NCBI GenBank assembly: GCA_945876015.1
Contig: CAMCNM010000162.1
Coordinates: 1-5,288 of the forward strand
Reading direction: 5' to 3'
From: Gemmatimonas phototrophica
Lineage (GTDB): Bacteria; Gemmatimonadota; Gemmatimonadetes; Longimicrobiales; Gaopeijiaceae
DNA: 5,288 nt
Positions 1-5,288 of this stretch are shown here, one piece after another (position 1 is the first letter of the stretch; the number at the start of each line of letters is the position of its first letter). The position numbers were made by a program, and so were the translations under genes. The notes below the pieces were generated by a model. That model had not been told where the DNA came from, did not search any database, and worked only from the letters and a program-made list of their open reading frames with translations.

Positions 1-393
1 CTCCAGCCCCTCGAACACGACCGAGTTCAGCCATGCGCGCTCCGCGACCTCGACCACGAGGACCGCGCGGTCGCCCTGCGTGTCCTGCGCGCGGACCGTC
101 ACGTCGTCGAACTGCCCGGTCGCCATCAGGGCCTTGGTGCCCTTCTGGATCTCCCGGTAGGTGACGCTCTGGTTCGGCCGGATCGCGAACGTCGCGAGCG
201 CGGACTCGAGCGGAATCCGGTAGTTGCCGTAGACCTCGACCGAATCGACGATGACCCGACGATCGGGCGGCGGCCCCTGCGGCACACCGGGTGCGTTCTG
301 GGCTCCCGCCATCACGGGCGGGAGAACGACGCAGAGGGCCACTGCCAGGGCAGCGACCCTCCACTTCGAAGGCGTCAGACTTCGGATTCGCAT
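1..393 (-). CDS. bamA: BamA/Omp85-family outer-membrane assembly protein, N-terminal part (partial)
   Basis: This is the first 131 residues of a protein that continues beyond position 1. I translated it by hand. It opens with a signal peptide: a basic start (MRIRSL, then KWR at 10-12), a hydrophobic core at about 13-28 and a likely cut after AGA at 29-31. A short Pro/Gly-rich linker follows. Residues about 46-118 look like a POTRA domain: VDSVEVYGNYRI at the first strand, a TYREIQKGTKAL helix, the typical GQFDDVTV turn at 93-100, and a closing VLVVEVAER strand. A second POTRA begins at about 120 with WLNSVVFEGLE. Omp85 proteins use periplasmic POTRA domains and a C-terminal barrel to insert beta-barrel proteins in the outer membrane; the barrel is outside the window. 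The ATG at 393-391 overlaps the clpC stop, and a GTG lies directly before it in frame, so either could start. BamA is favoured over TamA or another Omp85 member, but not proven. Confidence 0.85.
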   Translation of the reverse strand, partial: MRIRSLTPSKWRVAALAVALCVVLPPVMAGAQNAPGVPQGPPPDRRVIVDSVEVYGNYRIPLESALATFAIRPNQSVTYREIQKGTKALMATGQFDDVTVRAQDTQGDRAVLVVEVAERAWLNSVVFEGLE

Positions 394-396
394 CAC
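391..396 (-). promoter_or_regulatory. clpC/bamA stop-start overlap (TGATG), translational coupling site
   Basis: On the minus strand the clpC stop TGA (395-393) shares its last base with the bamA ATG (393-391). A GTG at 396-394 lies in the bamA frame immediately upstream, giving GTGATG. No good Shine-Dalgarno sequence is visible in the 20 bases before the start (only a short AAGA). Together these suggest that ribosomes finishing clpC re-initiate on bamA. The overlap is seen directly; the coupling is inferred. Confidence 0.7.
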
Positions 397-2873
397 GTCT
401 TGGTGTGGGAGGCGGCTCGGAGTGAGAGGCCGTCACCGCTCTCCACCAGCCCAACCTCGATCTCGTCGCCGGCGCTGAACTCGGCCACCAGGATCTTCTC
501 GGACAACAGATCCTCGAGGTAACGCTGGATCGCGCGCTTGAGCGGACGCGCCCCGAATTTTTCGTCGTAGCCCTTGCCCACCAGGAAGTCGATCGCCTCC
601 GGGGTGAGCTTGAGCGTCATGTGCTCCTCGGCGAGGCGATCCTTCACGTCCTTGAGCAGGATGTGGACGATCTCGCCGATCTGCTCCCGGGTGAGCGGAT
701 GGAAGACGATGATGTCGTCCACACGGTTCAGGAACTCCGGGTTGAACGCGCGCTCGATCTCTTCCTTCACCTTGTCGCGCATCACCTCGTAGCTGGTCTT
801 CACGTCGCCCCGGTAGAAGCCCAGCCCACCGCCCTTCGAGATGTCCCGGGCGCCGAGATTGGACGTCATGATCAGGACTGTGTTCTTGAAGTCGATCACC
901 CGGCCGTAGTTGTCGGTCAGGTGGCCTTCGTCGAGCACCTGGAGCAGGATGTTGAACACGTCCGGGTGCGCCTTCTCGATCTCGTCGAGCAGCACGACCG
1001 AGTACGGGCGCCGCCGCACCGCCTTGGTGAGAGCACCCGAGTCCTCGTAGCCCACGTAGCCCGGAGGCGCGCCGATCAGCCGGGACACGGAGAACTTCTC
1101 CATGTACTCGCTCATATCGACGCGGATCAGAGCCTCGCGGTCGGCGAACAGGAACTCCGCCAGCGCACGGGCGAGCTCGGTCTTACCCACTCCGGTCGGG
1201 CCGGAGAAGATGAAGCTTCCGATCGGGCGCTTGGGATCCTTGAGACCCGCGCGGCTCCGCCGGATCGCGCGGCTGATCGCCACGATCGCGTCCTGCTGGC
1301 CGACCACCCGCTGGTGGAGCTCGTCCTCCATCTTGACCAGGCGCTCGGTCTCCGCCGGACGGATGCGCGTGACCGGAATGCCGGTCCACCGGCTCACGAT
1401 GAACGCGACATCGTCCTGCGAGATCTCGGGACGGTGGCGCTTCCGCTCCTCCTCCCACGCATCCTGCTTCTCCTTGATCTGCTGGAGAAGGTCGCGCTCC
1501 TGATCGCGCAGCTCGGCGGCCCGCTCGAAGTCCTGGTCGCGGATCGCGCCTTCCTTGCTCTCGTTGATCGCGGCGAGCCGCTCCTTCAGCTGCTCGACCT
1601 CGGGAGGCGGCACCTGGCTCGCGATACGCGCGCGGGCACCGGCCTCGTCGATCACGTCGATGGCCTTGTCGGGCAGGAAGCGGTCCGTGATGTAGCGATC
1701 GGACAGCTTGGCGGCCTGCTCGAGCGATCCGTCCGGAATGACAACCCGGTGGTGGTCCTCGTAGTGGATGCGCAGGCCCTTCAGGATCTCGACCGTCTCC
1801 TCGGGCGAAGGCGGATCAACGATGACGGGCTGGAAGCGCCGCTCGAGGGCTCCGTCCTTCTCGATGTACTTCCGGTACTCGTTCAGCGTCGAAGCGCCGA
1901 TGCACTGCAGCTCGCCGCGGGCGAGCGCCGGCTTAAGCATGTTGGAGGCGTCGATCGCCCCCTCCGCCGCGCCCGCGCCGACCAGCGTGTGCAGCTCGTC
2001 GATGAACAGGATCACGTTCTGGTTCTGCTGGATCTCGTTCATCACGGTCTTGAGGCGCTCCTCGAACTGGCCGCGGTACTTGGTGCCCGCGATCACCGCC
2101 GCCATGTCGAGCGCGAGCACGCGGTGACCCTTGAGCGCATCCGTGACTTCGCCCTTGGAGATGAGCTGGGCCAGCCCTTCGACGATCGCGGTCTTCCCCA
2201 CGCCGGGCTCGCCGATCAGGACCGGATTGTTCTTTTTGCGCCGGCAGAGGATCTCGATGACGCGCTCGATCTCCGAGGCGCGTCCGATGGTCGGATCGAG
2301 CTTGTTCTGACGGGCCAGCTCGGTCAGATCGCGGCAGAAGTGGTCGAGCGCGGGCGTCTTCGACTTCTTCTCGCCCTTCTGACCCGGCTGCGGCGGCTGA
2401 CCGCCGCCGATGCCCGCGGGCTCGGACGGATTCACGTCCGAACCGAGCACCTTGAGCGTCTCGGCGCGCGCCTCCTCGAGGGTAACCCCGAGGGAGTTGA
2501 GCACCTGGGCCGCGATCCCCTTCTCTTCCCGGAGGAGACCGAGCAGCAGGTGCTCGGTGCCCACGTAGGAATGATTGAAGTCGCGGGCCTCGGCCATCGC
2601 GAACTCGAGCACCTTCTTGGCGCGCGACGTATAGGGCAGCTCGCCCAGCGCGATCGTCGCCCTGCCTTTGCGCACCGACTCCTCGACCCGCTCGTGGATC
2701 TGGTCGAGATCCACGTTTAGGTTGGCGAGAACGGCGGCGGCTACCCCCTCGCCCTCACGGATGAGGCCCAGGAGGATGTGCTCGGTGCCGACATAGTCGT
2801 GTTGGAGGCGGATCGCCTCTTCCCTGGCCATCGCCAGGACTTTTCGCACCCGGTCTGTGAAGTTGTAGTTCAT
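393..2873 (-). CDS. clpC: ClpC-type AAA+ protein unfoldase, ATPase subunit of a ClpCP protease
   Basis: 826 residues, close to the roughly 810 of Bacillus ClpC. Two Clp_N repeats (about 1-75 and 76-147) each carry GTEH (29-32 and 105-108). Their glutamates E31 and E107 align with the phospho-arginine receptor residues E32 and E106 of B. subtilis ClpC. A Gly/Pro/Gln/Lys-rich linker spans about 147-173. Ring D1 has Walker A GEPGVGKT at 221-228, Walker B ILFIDE at 288-293 and RR at 345-346. A coiled-coil M domain/UVR motif lies at about 424-475. Ring D2 has Walker A GPTGVGKT at 558-565, Walker B VVLLDE at 626-631, the arginine of FLNR at 717 and sensor-2 GARPLKR at 774-780. LGF at 684-686 fits the ClpP-docking loop. 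The M domain of about 50 residues identifies ClpC rather than ClpB (long M domain) or ClpA (none). The family unfolds tagged cytoplasmic proteins and threads them into ClpP; clpP is not in the window. It starts 18 nt after mcsB with only a weak GGAA at 2881-2884, so coupling to mcsB is likely. Confidence 0.97.
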   Translation of the reverse strand: MNYNFTDRVRKVLAMAREEAIRLQHDYVGTEHILLGLIREGEGVAAAVLANLNVDLDQIHERVEESVRKGRATIALGELPYTSRAKKVLEFAMAEARDFNHSYVGTEHLLLGLLREEKGIAAQVLNSLGVTLEEARAETLKVLGSDVNPSEPAGIGGGQPPQPGQKGEKKSKTPALDHFCRDLTELARQNKLDPTIGRASEIERVIEILCRRKKNNPVLIGEPGVGKTAIVEGLAQLISKGEVTDALKGHRVLALDMAAVIAGTKYRGQFEERLKTVMNEIQQNQNVILFIDELHTLVGAGAAEGAIDASNMLKPALARGELQCIGASTLNEYRKYIEKDGALERRFQPVIVDPPSPEETVEILKGLRIHYEDHHRVVIPDGSLEQAAKLSDRYITDRFLPDKAIDVIDEAGARARIASQVPPPEVEQLKERLAAINESKEGAIRDQDFERAAELRDQERDLLQQIKEKQDAWEEERKRHRPEISQDDVAFIVSRWTGIPVTRIRPAETERLVKMEDELHQRVVGQQDAIVAISRAIRRSRAGLKDPKRPIGSFIFSGPTGVGKTELARALAEFLFADREALIRVDMSEYMEKFSVSRLIGAPPGYVGYEDSGALTKAVRRRPYSVVLLDEIEKAHPDVFNILLQVLDEGHLTDNYGRVIDFKNTVLIMTSNLGARDISKGGGLGFYRGDVKTSYEVMRDKVKEEIERAFNPEFLNRVDDIIVFHPLTREQIGEIVHILLKDVKDRLAEEHMTLKLTPEAIDFLVGKGYDEKFGARPLKRAIQRYLEDLLSEKILVAEFSAGDEIEVGLVESGDGLSLRAASHTKT

Positions 2874-2891
2874 GCTCTGGTTCCAGGTGTC

Positions 2892-4028
2892 CTACTGGAG
2901 GTCTCCGGCCACGTCGTCCCGGAAGTTGTCCGGATCGACATCTCCTTCGGTTGCCAGCACGCGCCTCACATAGGCCGCGCGGTGGGCATCGCTTTCTTGG
3001 GGAGGGAGGTCCCGACCCGCGGCCTGCTCGAGATGAGCGGGCTGCGTGAAGATCATCAATTTATTGAGTGTGTATACACGAAGCCCTGGGAGGAGTTTCA
3101 GGCTTGTGCCCAGCCTGACCCCGCTCAGGAGGTTCATCAGTTCCTCGAAGGATAGGGTTCGGGCGTACCTGAGCAAGCCATAGGCCCTGGAGATCTTGTC
3201 CTCGGTGACCGCCCGGGCGTCCCGGAGGAGGACCTGGCGGGCGTGGGTTTCGAACTGGATCACCCGGCGTACCATCTGGTCCAGGTGGTCTACCAGGTCC
3301 TCCTCGCTCTTCCCCAGGGTGGCCTGGTTCGAGACCTGGAAGAAGTTACCGACCACCTCCGAGCCCTCACCGTACAGACCCCGGAAGGTCAGCCCCACCT
3401 GGGTGAGGCCCTGGAGAACCTTGCCGATCTCCTTGGTGAGGACGAGCCCCGGCAGGTGCATGAGCACGCTGGCCCGGACGCCCGTGCCCACGTTGGTCGG
3501 GCAGCTCGTAAGGAAGCCGAACTCGTGGTGGAAGGCGTACGGAACCTGCTGGCCGAGCTCCTCGTCCAGGCGGTCCACCAGGCTCCACGCCTCCTGCAGC
3601 CTGAGCCCCGCCACCAGGCTCTGGAGGCGGAGGTGGTCCTCCTCGTTGACCATGACCGAGAGCGGCTGCTTGCCCGACAGGACCACGGCGGTGCCGCGCG
3701 CCGGCCCGGATTGGTCGCCCAGGAGTTCGCGCGAGATGAGCCGACGCTCGTGGAGGATTCGCCGGGAGCGGGTGTCGAGGGACGAGAGGTTCACGACCGT
3801 GGACCCGCCCAGCGGACCCACCCTGCCTTTGGCTTCCCGGACCTGCTCGAGAACGGCTTCCCGGTCGTTGACGCGGGCGCGCGGACCGAACGCGTGGCCC
3901 TGGAGGTTGCGCGCGAGCCTCACCCGGGTGGAGAGCACCATGTCGGTATGATCGCCGCTCGCGTCGAGCCAGCCCAGCCCGAAGTCGGGGACCGCCGTCA
4001 GGTCCTCAATCGGATCGCGCGCCTTCAT
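2892..4028 (-). CDS. mcsB: McsB protein-arginine kinase
   Basis: 378 residues (B. subtilis McsB has about 363). It belongs to the phosphagen-kinase fold but acts on protein arginines, marking clients for ClpCP. Visible signatures: LSTRVRLARN at 32-41, a nucleotide-binding arginine segment; VNEEDH at 127-132, the guanidinium-binding acidic motif; SCPTNVGTGVRAS at 175-187 with the conserved active-site cysteine C176; and VSNQATLGKSEED at 232-244, typical of McsB. No obvious N-terminal phosphagen-kinase helical domain precedes the catalytic part, which fits McsB rather than arginine or creatine kinase. The C-terminal segment has SDAHRA at 346-351, where characterised McsB has an RDxxRA phospho-arginine pocket; here the first arginine is serine. 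The start ATG at 4028-4026 gives the expected N-terminal length and lies 22 nt after the mcsA stop. Residues about 317-328 use unusually AT-rich codons for this gene. Its placement between mcsA and clpC matches the Firmicute gene order. Confidence 0.96.
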   Translation of the reverse strand: MKARDPIEDLTAVPDFGLGWLDASGDHTDMVLSTRVRLARNLQGHAFGPRARVNDREAVLEQVREAKGRVGPLGGSTVVNLSSLDTRSRRILHERRLISRELLGDQSGPARGTAVVLSGKQPLSVMVNEEDHLRLQSLVAGLRLQEAWSLVDRLDEELGQQVPYAFHHEFGFLTSCPTNVGTGVRASVLMHLPGLVLTKEIGKVLQGLTQVGLTFRGLYGEGSEVVGNFFQVSNQATLGKSEEDLVDHLDQMVRRVIQFETHARQVLLRDARAVTEDKISRAYGLLRYARTLSFEELMNLLSGVRLGTSLKLLPGLRVYTLNKLMIFTQPAHLEQAAGRDLPPQESDAHRAAYVRRVLATEGDVDPDNFRDDVAGDLQ

Positions 4029-4039
4029 CTCGGGTCCGA

Positions 4040-4047
4040 CTCCCTTC
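4040..4047 (-). promoter_or_regulatory. Possible ribosome binding site of mcsB
   Basis: GAAGGGAG on the minus strand is the only purine-rich stretch between mcsA and mcsB. It ends 11 nt before the mcsB ATG, somewhat farther than the usual 5-9 nt, so the site may be modest in strength and helped by coupling to mcsA. Confidence 0.5.
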
Positions 4048-4050
4048 GCT

Positions 4051-4542
4051 TCAGGTTGGCTCGAGCGACCGGATCAGGTCGCGGATTTCCGCGGCGCGCT
4101 CGAAATCCTCGGAATCCACCGCACGCCGCAGGCGGCGCCGGAGACCTTCCAGGCGTTTGGCCCGTTCGGGCGCGGTGGGATCCAGAGGGAGATACACCTT
4201 TCCGACGTGCTGCGTGCCGCCGTGGATCCGCCGCAGGAGGCCGCGCAGGTGGGTCTCGAACGTCGCGTAGCAGTGCGGGCAGCCGAGGCGGCCGGTCTCG
4301 CGGAAGGCGGCGAACGCGAGCCCGCAGAATCCGCACGTCGCTTCGCTCGAGGTGTGGGGCTCGGGCGCCTCGCCCATCTGAGCCAGGAACTCGCTCAGGG
4401 GGAAGTTGACCGGCCCCTCCTCGTTCTCGACGCCCTTCTCGGCCGCGCACTGCTCACAAAGGTTGCGGACGGTCACCTGGTTGTTGATGACCTCGGTGAG
4501 CTTGGTGACGCTGTCGCGCTGCCCGCAGATCTCACAGACCAT
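4051..4542 (-). CDS. mcsA: McsA, zinc-finger and UVR-domain activator of the McsB kinase
   Basis: 163 residues (B. subtilis McsA has 185). It has two four-cysteine zinc-binding clusters: C3/C6 (CEIC) with C29/C32 (CEQC), and C70/C73 (CGFC) with C88/C91 (CPHC). The second cluster is followed by the McsA-type segment YATFETHLRGLLRRIHGG (92-109) and HVGK (112-115). Residues about 126-161 form a charged helical UVR motif, as in UvrB/UvrC and the ClpC M domain. McsA binds McsB and stimulates its kinase activity, and can link it to ClpC. The start was chosen at ATG 4542-4540 because the first zinc CxxC follows at once and a GAGGA ribosome site sits 5 nt upstream. The frame stays open further upstream to about 4836, but that extension overlaps lolD and is low-complexity Arg/Gly/Ala sequence. 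The gene begins 32 nt after the lolD stop. A generic UVR-domain protein is the alternative annotation; the mcsB neighbour and both zinc clusters make McsA much more likely. Confidence 0.94.
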   Translation of the reverse strand: MVCEICGQRDSVTKLTEVINNQVTVRNLCEQCAAEKGVENEEGPVNFPLSEFLAQMGEAPEPHTSSEATCGFCGLAFAAFRETGRLGCPHCYATFETHLRGLLRRIHGGTQHVGKVYLPLDPTAPERAKRLEGLRRRLRRAVDSEDFERAAEIRDLIRSLEPT

Positions 4543-4547
4543 CGCAT

Positions 4548-4552
4548 TCCTC
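4548..4552 (-). promoter_or_regulatory. Ribosome binding site of mcsA
   Basis: GAGGA on the minus strand, 5 nt before the ATG at 4542. It fixes the mcsA start and argues against the long upstream in-frame extension. Another ATG at 4547-4545 follows the site directly but is too close and out of frame. Confidence 0.75.
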
Positions 4553-4574
4553 GTCCACTGGAGTCCGGCCCTCC

Positions 4575-5288
4575 CTACCCGCGATCCGTGGGGAGGAGCC
4601 TTCCGTCGTCCAGGCGGAGAATCCGGTCCGCCCGGTCCGCCAGCTCCAGGTTGTGGGTGACCAGCACCATCGCGAGCTCCTGGTCGCGCCTGAGCTCGAA
4701 GAGCAGGTCGTGCAGCTTCCCCGCGGCGTGATTGTCCAGGTTGCCCGACGGCTCGTCGGCGAGCAGGACCAGCGGCTCGTTCACGAGCGCCCGCGCCACG
4801 GCGACCCTCTGCTGCTCGCCCCCCGACAGCTGCCACGGCTTGTGGGTGACCCGGTCCTGCAGGCCGACGGCGCCTAGCAGATGGCGGGCGCGCTCCTCCG
4901 CGGCGGCCATCGGAGTTCCGGCGATGAGGGCCGGCATCAGCACGTTCTCGAGCGCGGTGAACTCGCGGAGCAGGTGATGGAACTGGAAGACGAATCCGAT
5001 GTGCCGGTTGCGGACCTTGGCGAGCGCTTCCTCGTCGAGGCCGGACACCGGGCTCCCCTCCACCAACACGGTGCCCGACGTCGGATGGTCGAGCGCGCCG
5101 AGCAGGTGCAGGAGCGTGGACTTGCCCGCCCCCGAGGCCCCGATGATCGCGACCGCCTCGCCCGGCTCGATGCGCAGATCCACACCGGCGAGGACGTGGA
5201 TCTCGCTGCCGTCCCCGCCCAGGTAGCTCTTCCGCAACCCCATCGCGGCGAGCGGAGGGGTGAGGGTTCCGCTCGGCGGGGACGCGCT
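4575..5288 (-). CDS. lolD: LolD-type ABC transporter ATP-binding protein (N-terminus probably beyond the window)
   Basis: ATPase of an ABC transporter. LolD works with LolC/LolE-type membrane subunits to lift outer-membrane lipoproteins out of the inner membrane and hand them to LolA. Numbering from the ATG at 5243: Walker A GASGAGKST at 35-43, Q-loop Q87 inside FQFHHLLREFTALENV (86-101), signature LSGGEQQR at 139-146, Walker B VLLADEP at 159-165, D-loop NLD at 168-170, switch histidine H197. The FQFHHLL-EFTALENV stretch closely matches E. coli LolD and separates it from MacB and FtsE relatives. The frame stays open from 5243 to the right edge with no stop and no ATG, GTG or TTG. The extra residues (TPPLAAMGLRKSY) read like the usual first strand of the family, and the ATG at 5243 has no ribosome site before it. 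The real start is therefore probably off the window. No LolC/E membrane subunit is visible here; it may lie upstream. Confidence 0.9.
   Translation of the reverse strand, partial: SASPPSGTLTPPLAAMGLRKSYLGGDGSEIHVLAGVDLRIEPGEAVAIIGASGAGKSTLLHLLGALDHPTSGTVLVEGSPVSGLDEEALAKVRNRHIGFVFQFHHLLREFTALENVLMPALIAGTPMAAAEERARHLLGAVGLQDRVTHKPWQLSGGEQQRVAVARALVNEPLVLLADEPSGNLDNHAAGKLHDLLFELRRDQELAMVLVTHNLELADRADRILRLDDGRLLPTDRG

Noticed and set aside
331..333. Cysteine 21 in the BamA signal peptide as a lipoprotein attachment site
   Set aside because: The residues before it (VAL) do not fit a lipobox, which needs Gly, Ala or Ser just before the Cys. A normal signal-peptidase I site (AGA-Q) follows downstream.
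251..478. A 75-residue plus-strand frame near the clpC/bamA junction
   Set aside because: It is antisense to the bamA signal peptide/first POTRA region and the clpC tail, Arg-rich, with no family resemblance.
621..2720. A 699-residue open frame on the plus strand, antisense to clpC
   Set aside because: It lies opposite a gene with clear ClpC motifs throughout. Its translation is Leu/Asp/Arg/Val/His-rich with no recognisable domain, as expected from the antisense of a GC-rich gene.
393..2873. ClpB or ClpA as the identity of the AAA+ protein
   Set aside because: The M domain is only about 50 residues with a UVR-like motif (ClpB's is much longer, ClpA lacks it), an LGF ClpP-docking loop is present, and it is adjacent to mcsA-mcsB.
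3243..4409. A 388-residue open frame on the plus strand across mcsB and mcsA
   Set aside because: It is antisense to two well-supported genes, has an Arg/Gly-rich low-complexity tail and shows no known motif. It is a GC-driven shadow.
4543..4836. N-terminal extension of the mcsA frame back to an ATG at 4836
   Set aside because: It overlaps the conserved end of lolD, is Arg/Gly/Ala low complexity, and a good ribosome site precedes the ATG at 4542, where the zinc-finger sequence begins.
5241..5243. ATG at 5243 as the true lolD start
   Set aside because: It has no ribosome site, would cut off the first strand typical of the family, and the frame is open upstream to the window edge.

Overview
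The window is a compact block of protein-coding DNA in which every supported gene lies on the minus strand, so transcription runs from high to low coordinates. It is GC-rich with mostly G/C third codon positions. In transcription order it holds: the ATPase of a lipoprotein-release transporter (lolD, open at the right edge), a zinc-finger/UVR adaptor (mcsA), a protein-arginine kinase (mcsB), a two-ring AAA+ unfoldase (clpC), and the first 131 residues of an Omp85/BamA-type outer-membrane assembly protein (cut at position 1). The gaps are 32, 22 and 18 nt, followed by a stop/start overlap of one base. This spacing suggests one operon; no promoter or terminator was recognised.

LolD and a BamA-like POTRA protein with a signal peptide point to a diderm (outer-membrane-bearing) bacterium. 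The mcsA-mcsB-clpC trio is best known from Firmicutes, where it usually follows the repressor gene ctsR. Here ctsR is absent and the trio sits between envelope-biogenesis genes. A GC-rich, non-Firmicute diderm lineage fits (for example Eisenbacteria-, Gemmatimonadota- or Deltaproteobacteria-like), but the phylum cannot be fixed from the sequence alone.

Functionally, the middle genes form a recognisable arginine-phosphorylation degradation pathway. McsB would phosphorylate arginines on client proteins, McsA would activate McsB and contact ClpC, and ClpC would read phospho-arginine through its N-domain and feed clients to ClpP. The key residues of the kinase and of the ClpC receptor sites are present. 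The flanking genes act at the envelope: LolD powers release of lipoproteins from the inner membrane, and BamA inserts beta-barrel proteins in the outer membrane. The arrangement suggests, but does not prove, that cytoplasmic protein quality control is co-expressed with outer-membrane biogenesis.

No RNA genes, mobile elements, CRISPR arrays or large repeats were seen. No stretch over 300 bases lacks a gene. All sizeable plus-strand open frames are judged to be antisense shadows. I did not find a wholly new system; the most interesting point is a complete-looking McsA-McsB-ClpC module in a diderm setting, coupled to bamA.
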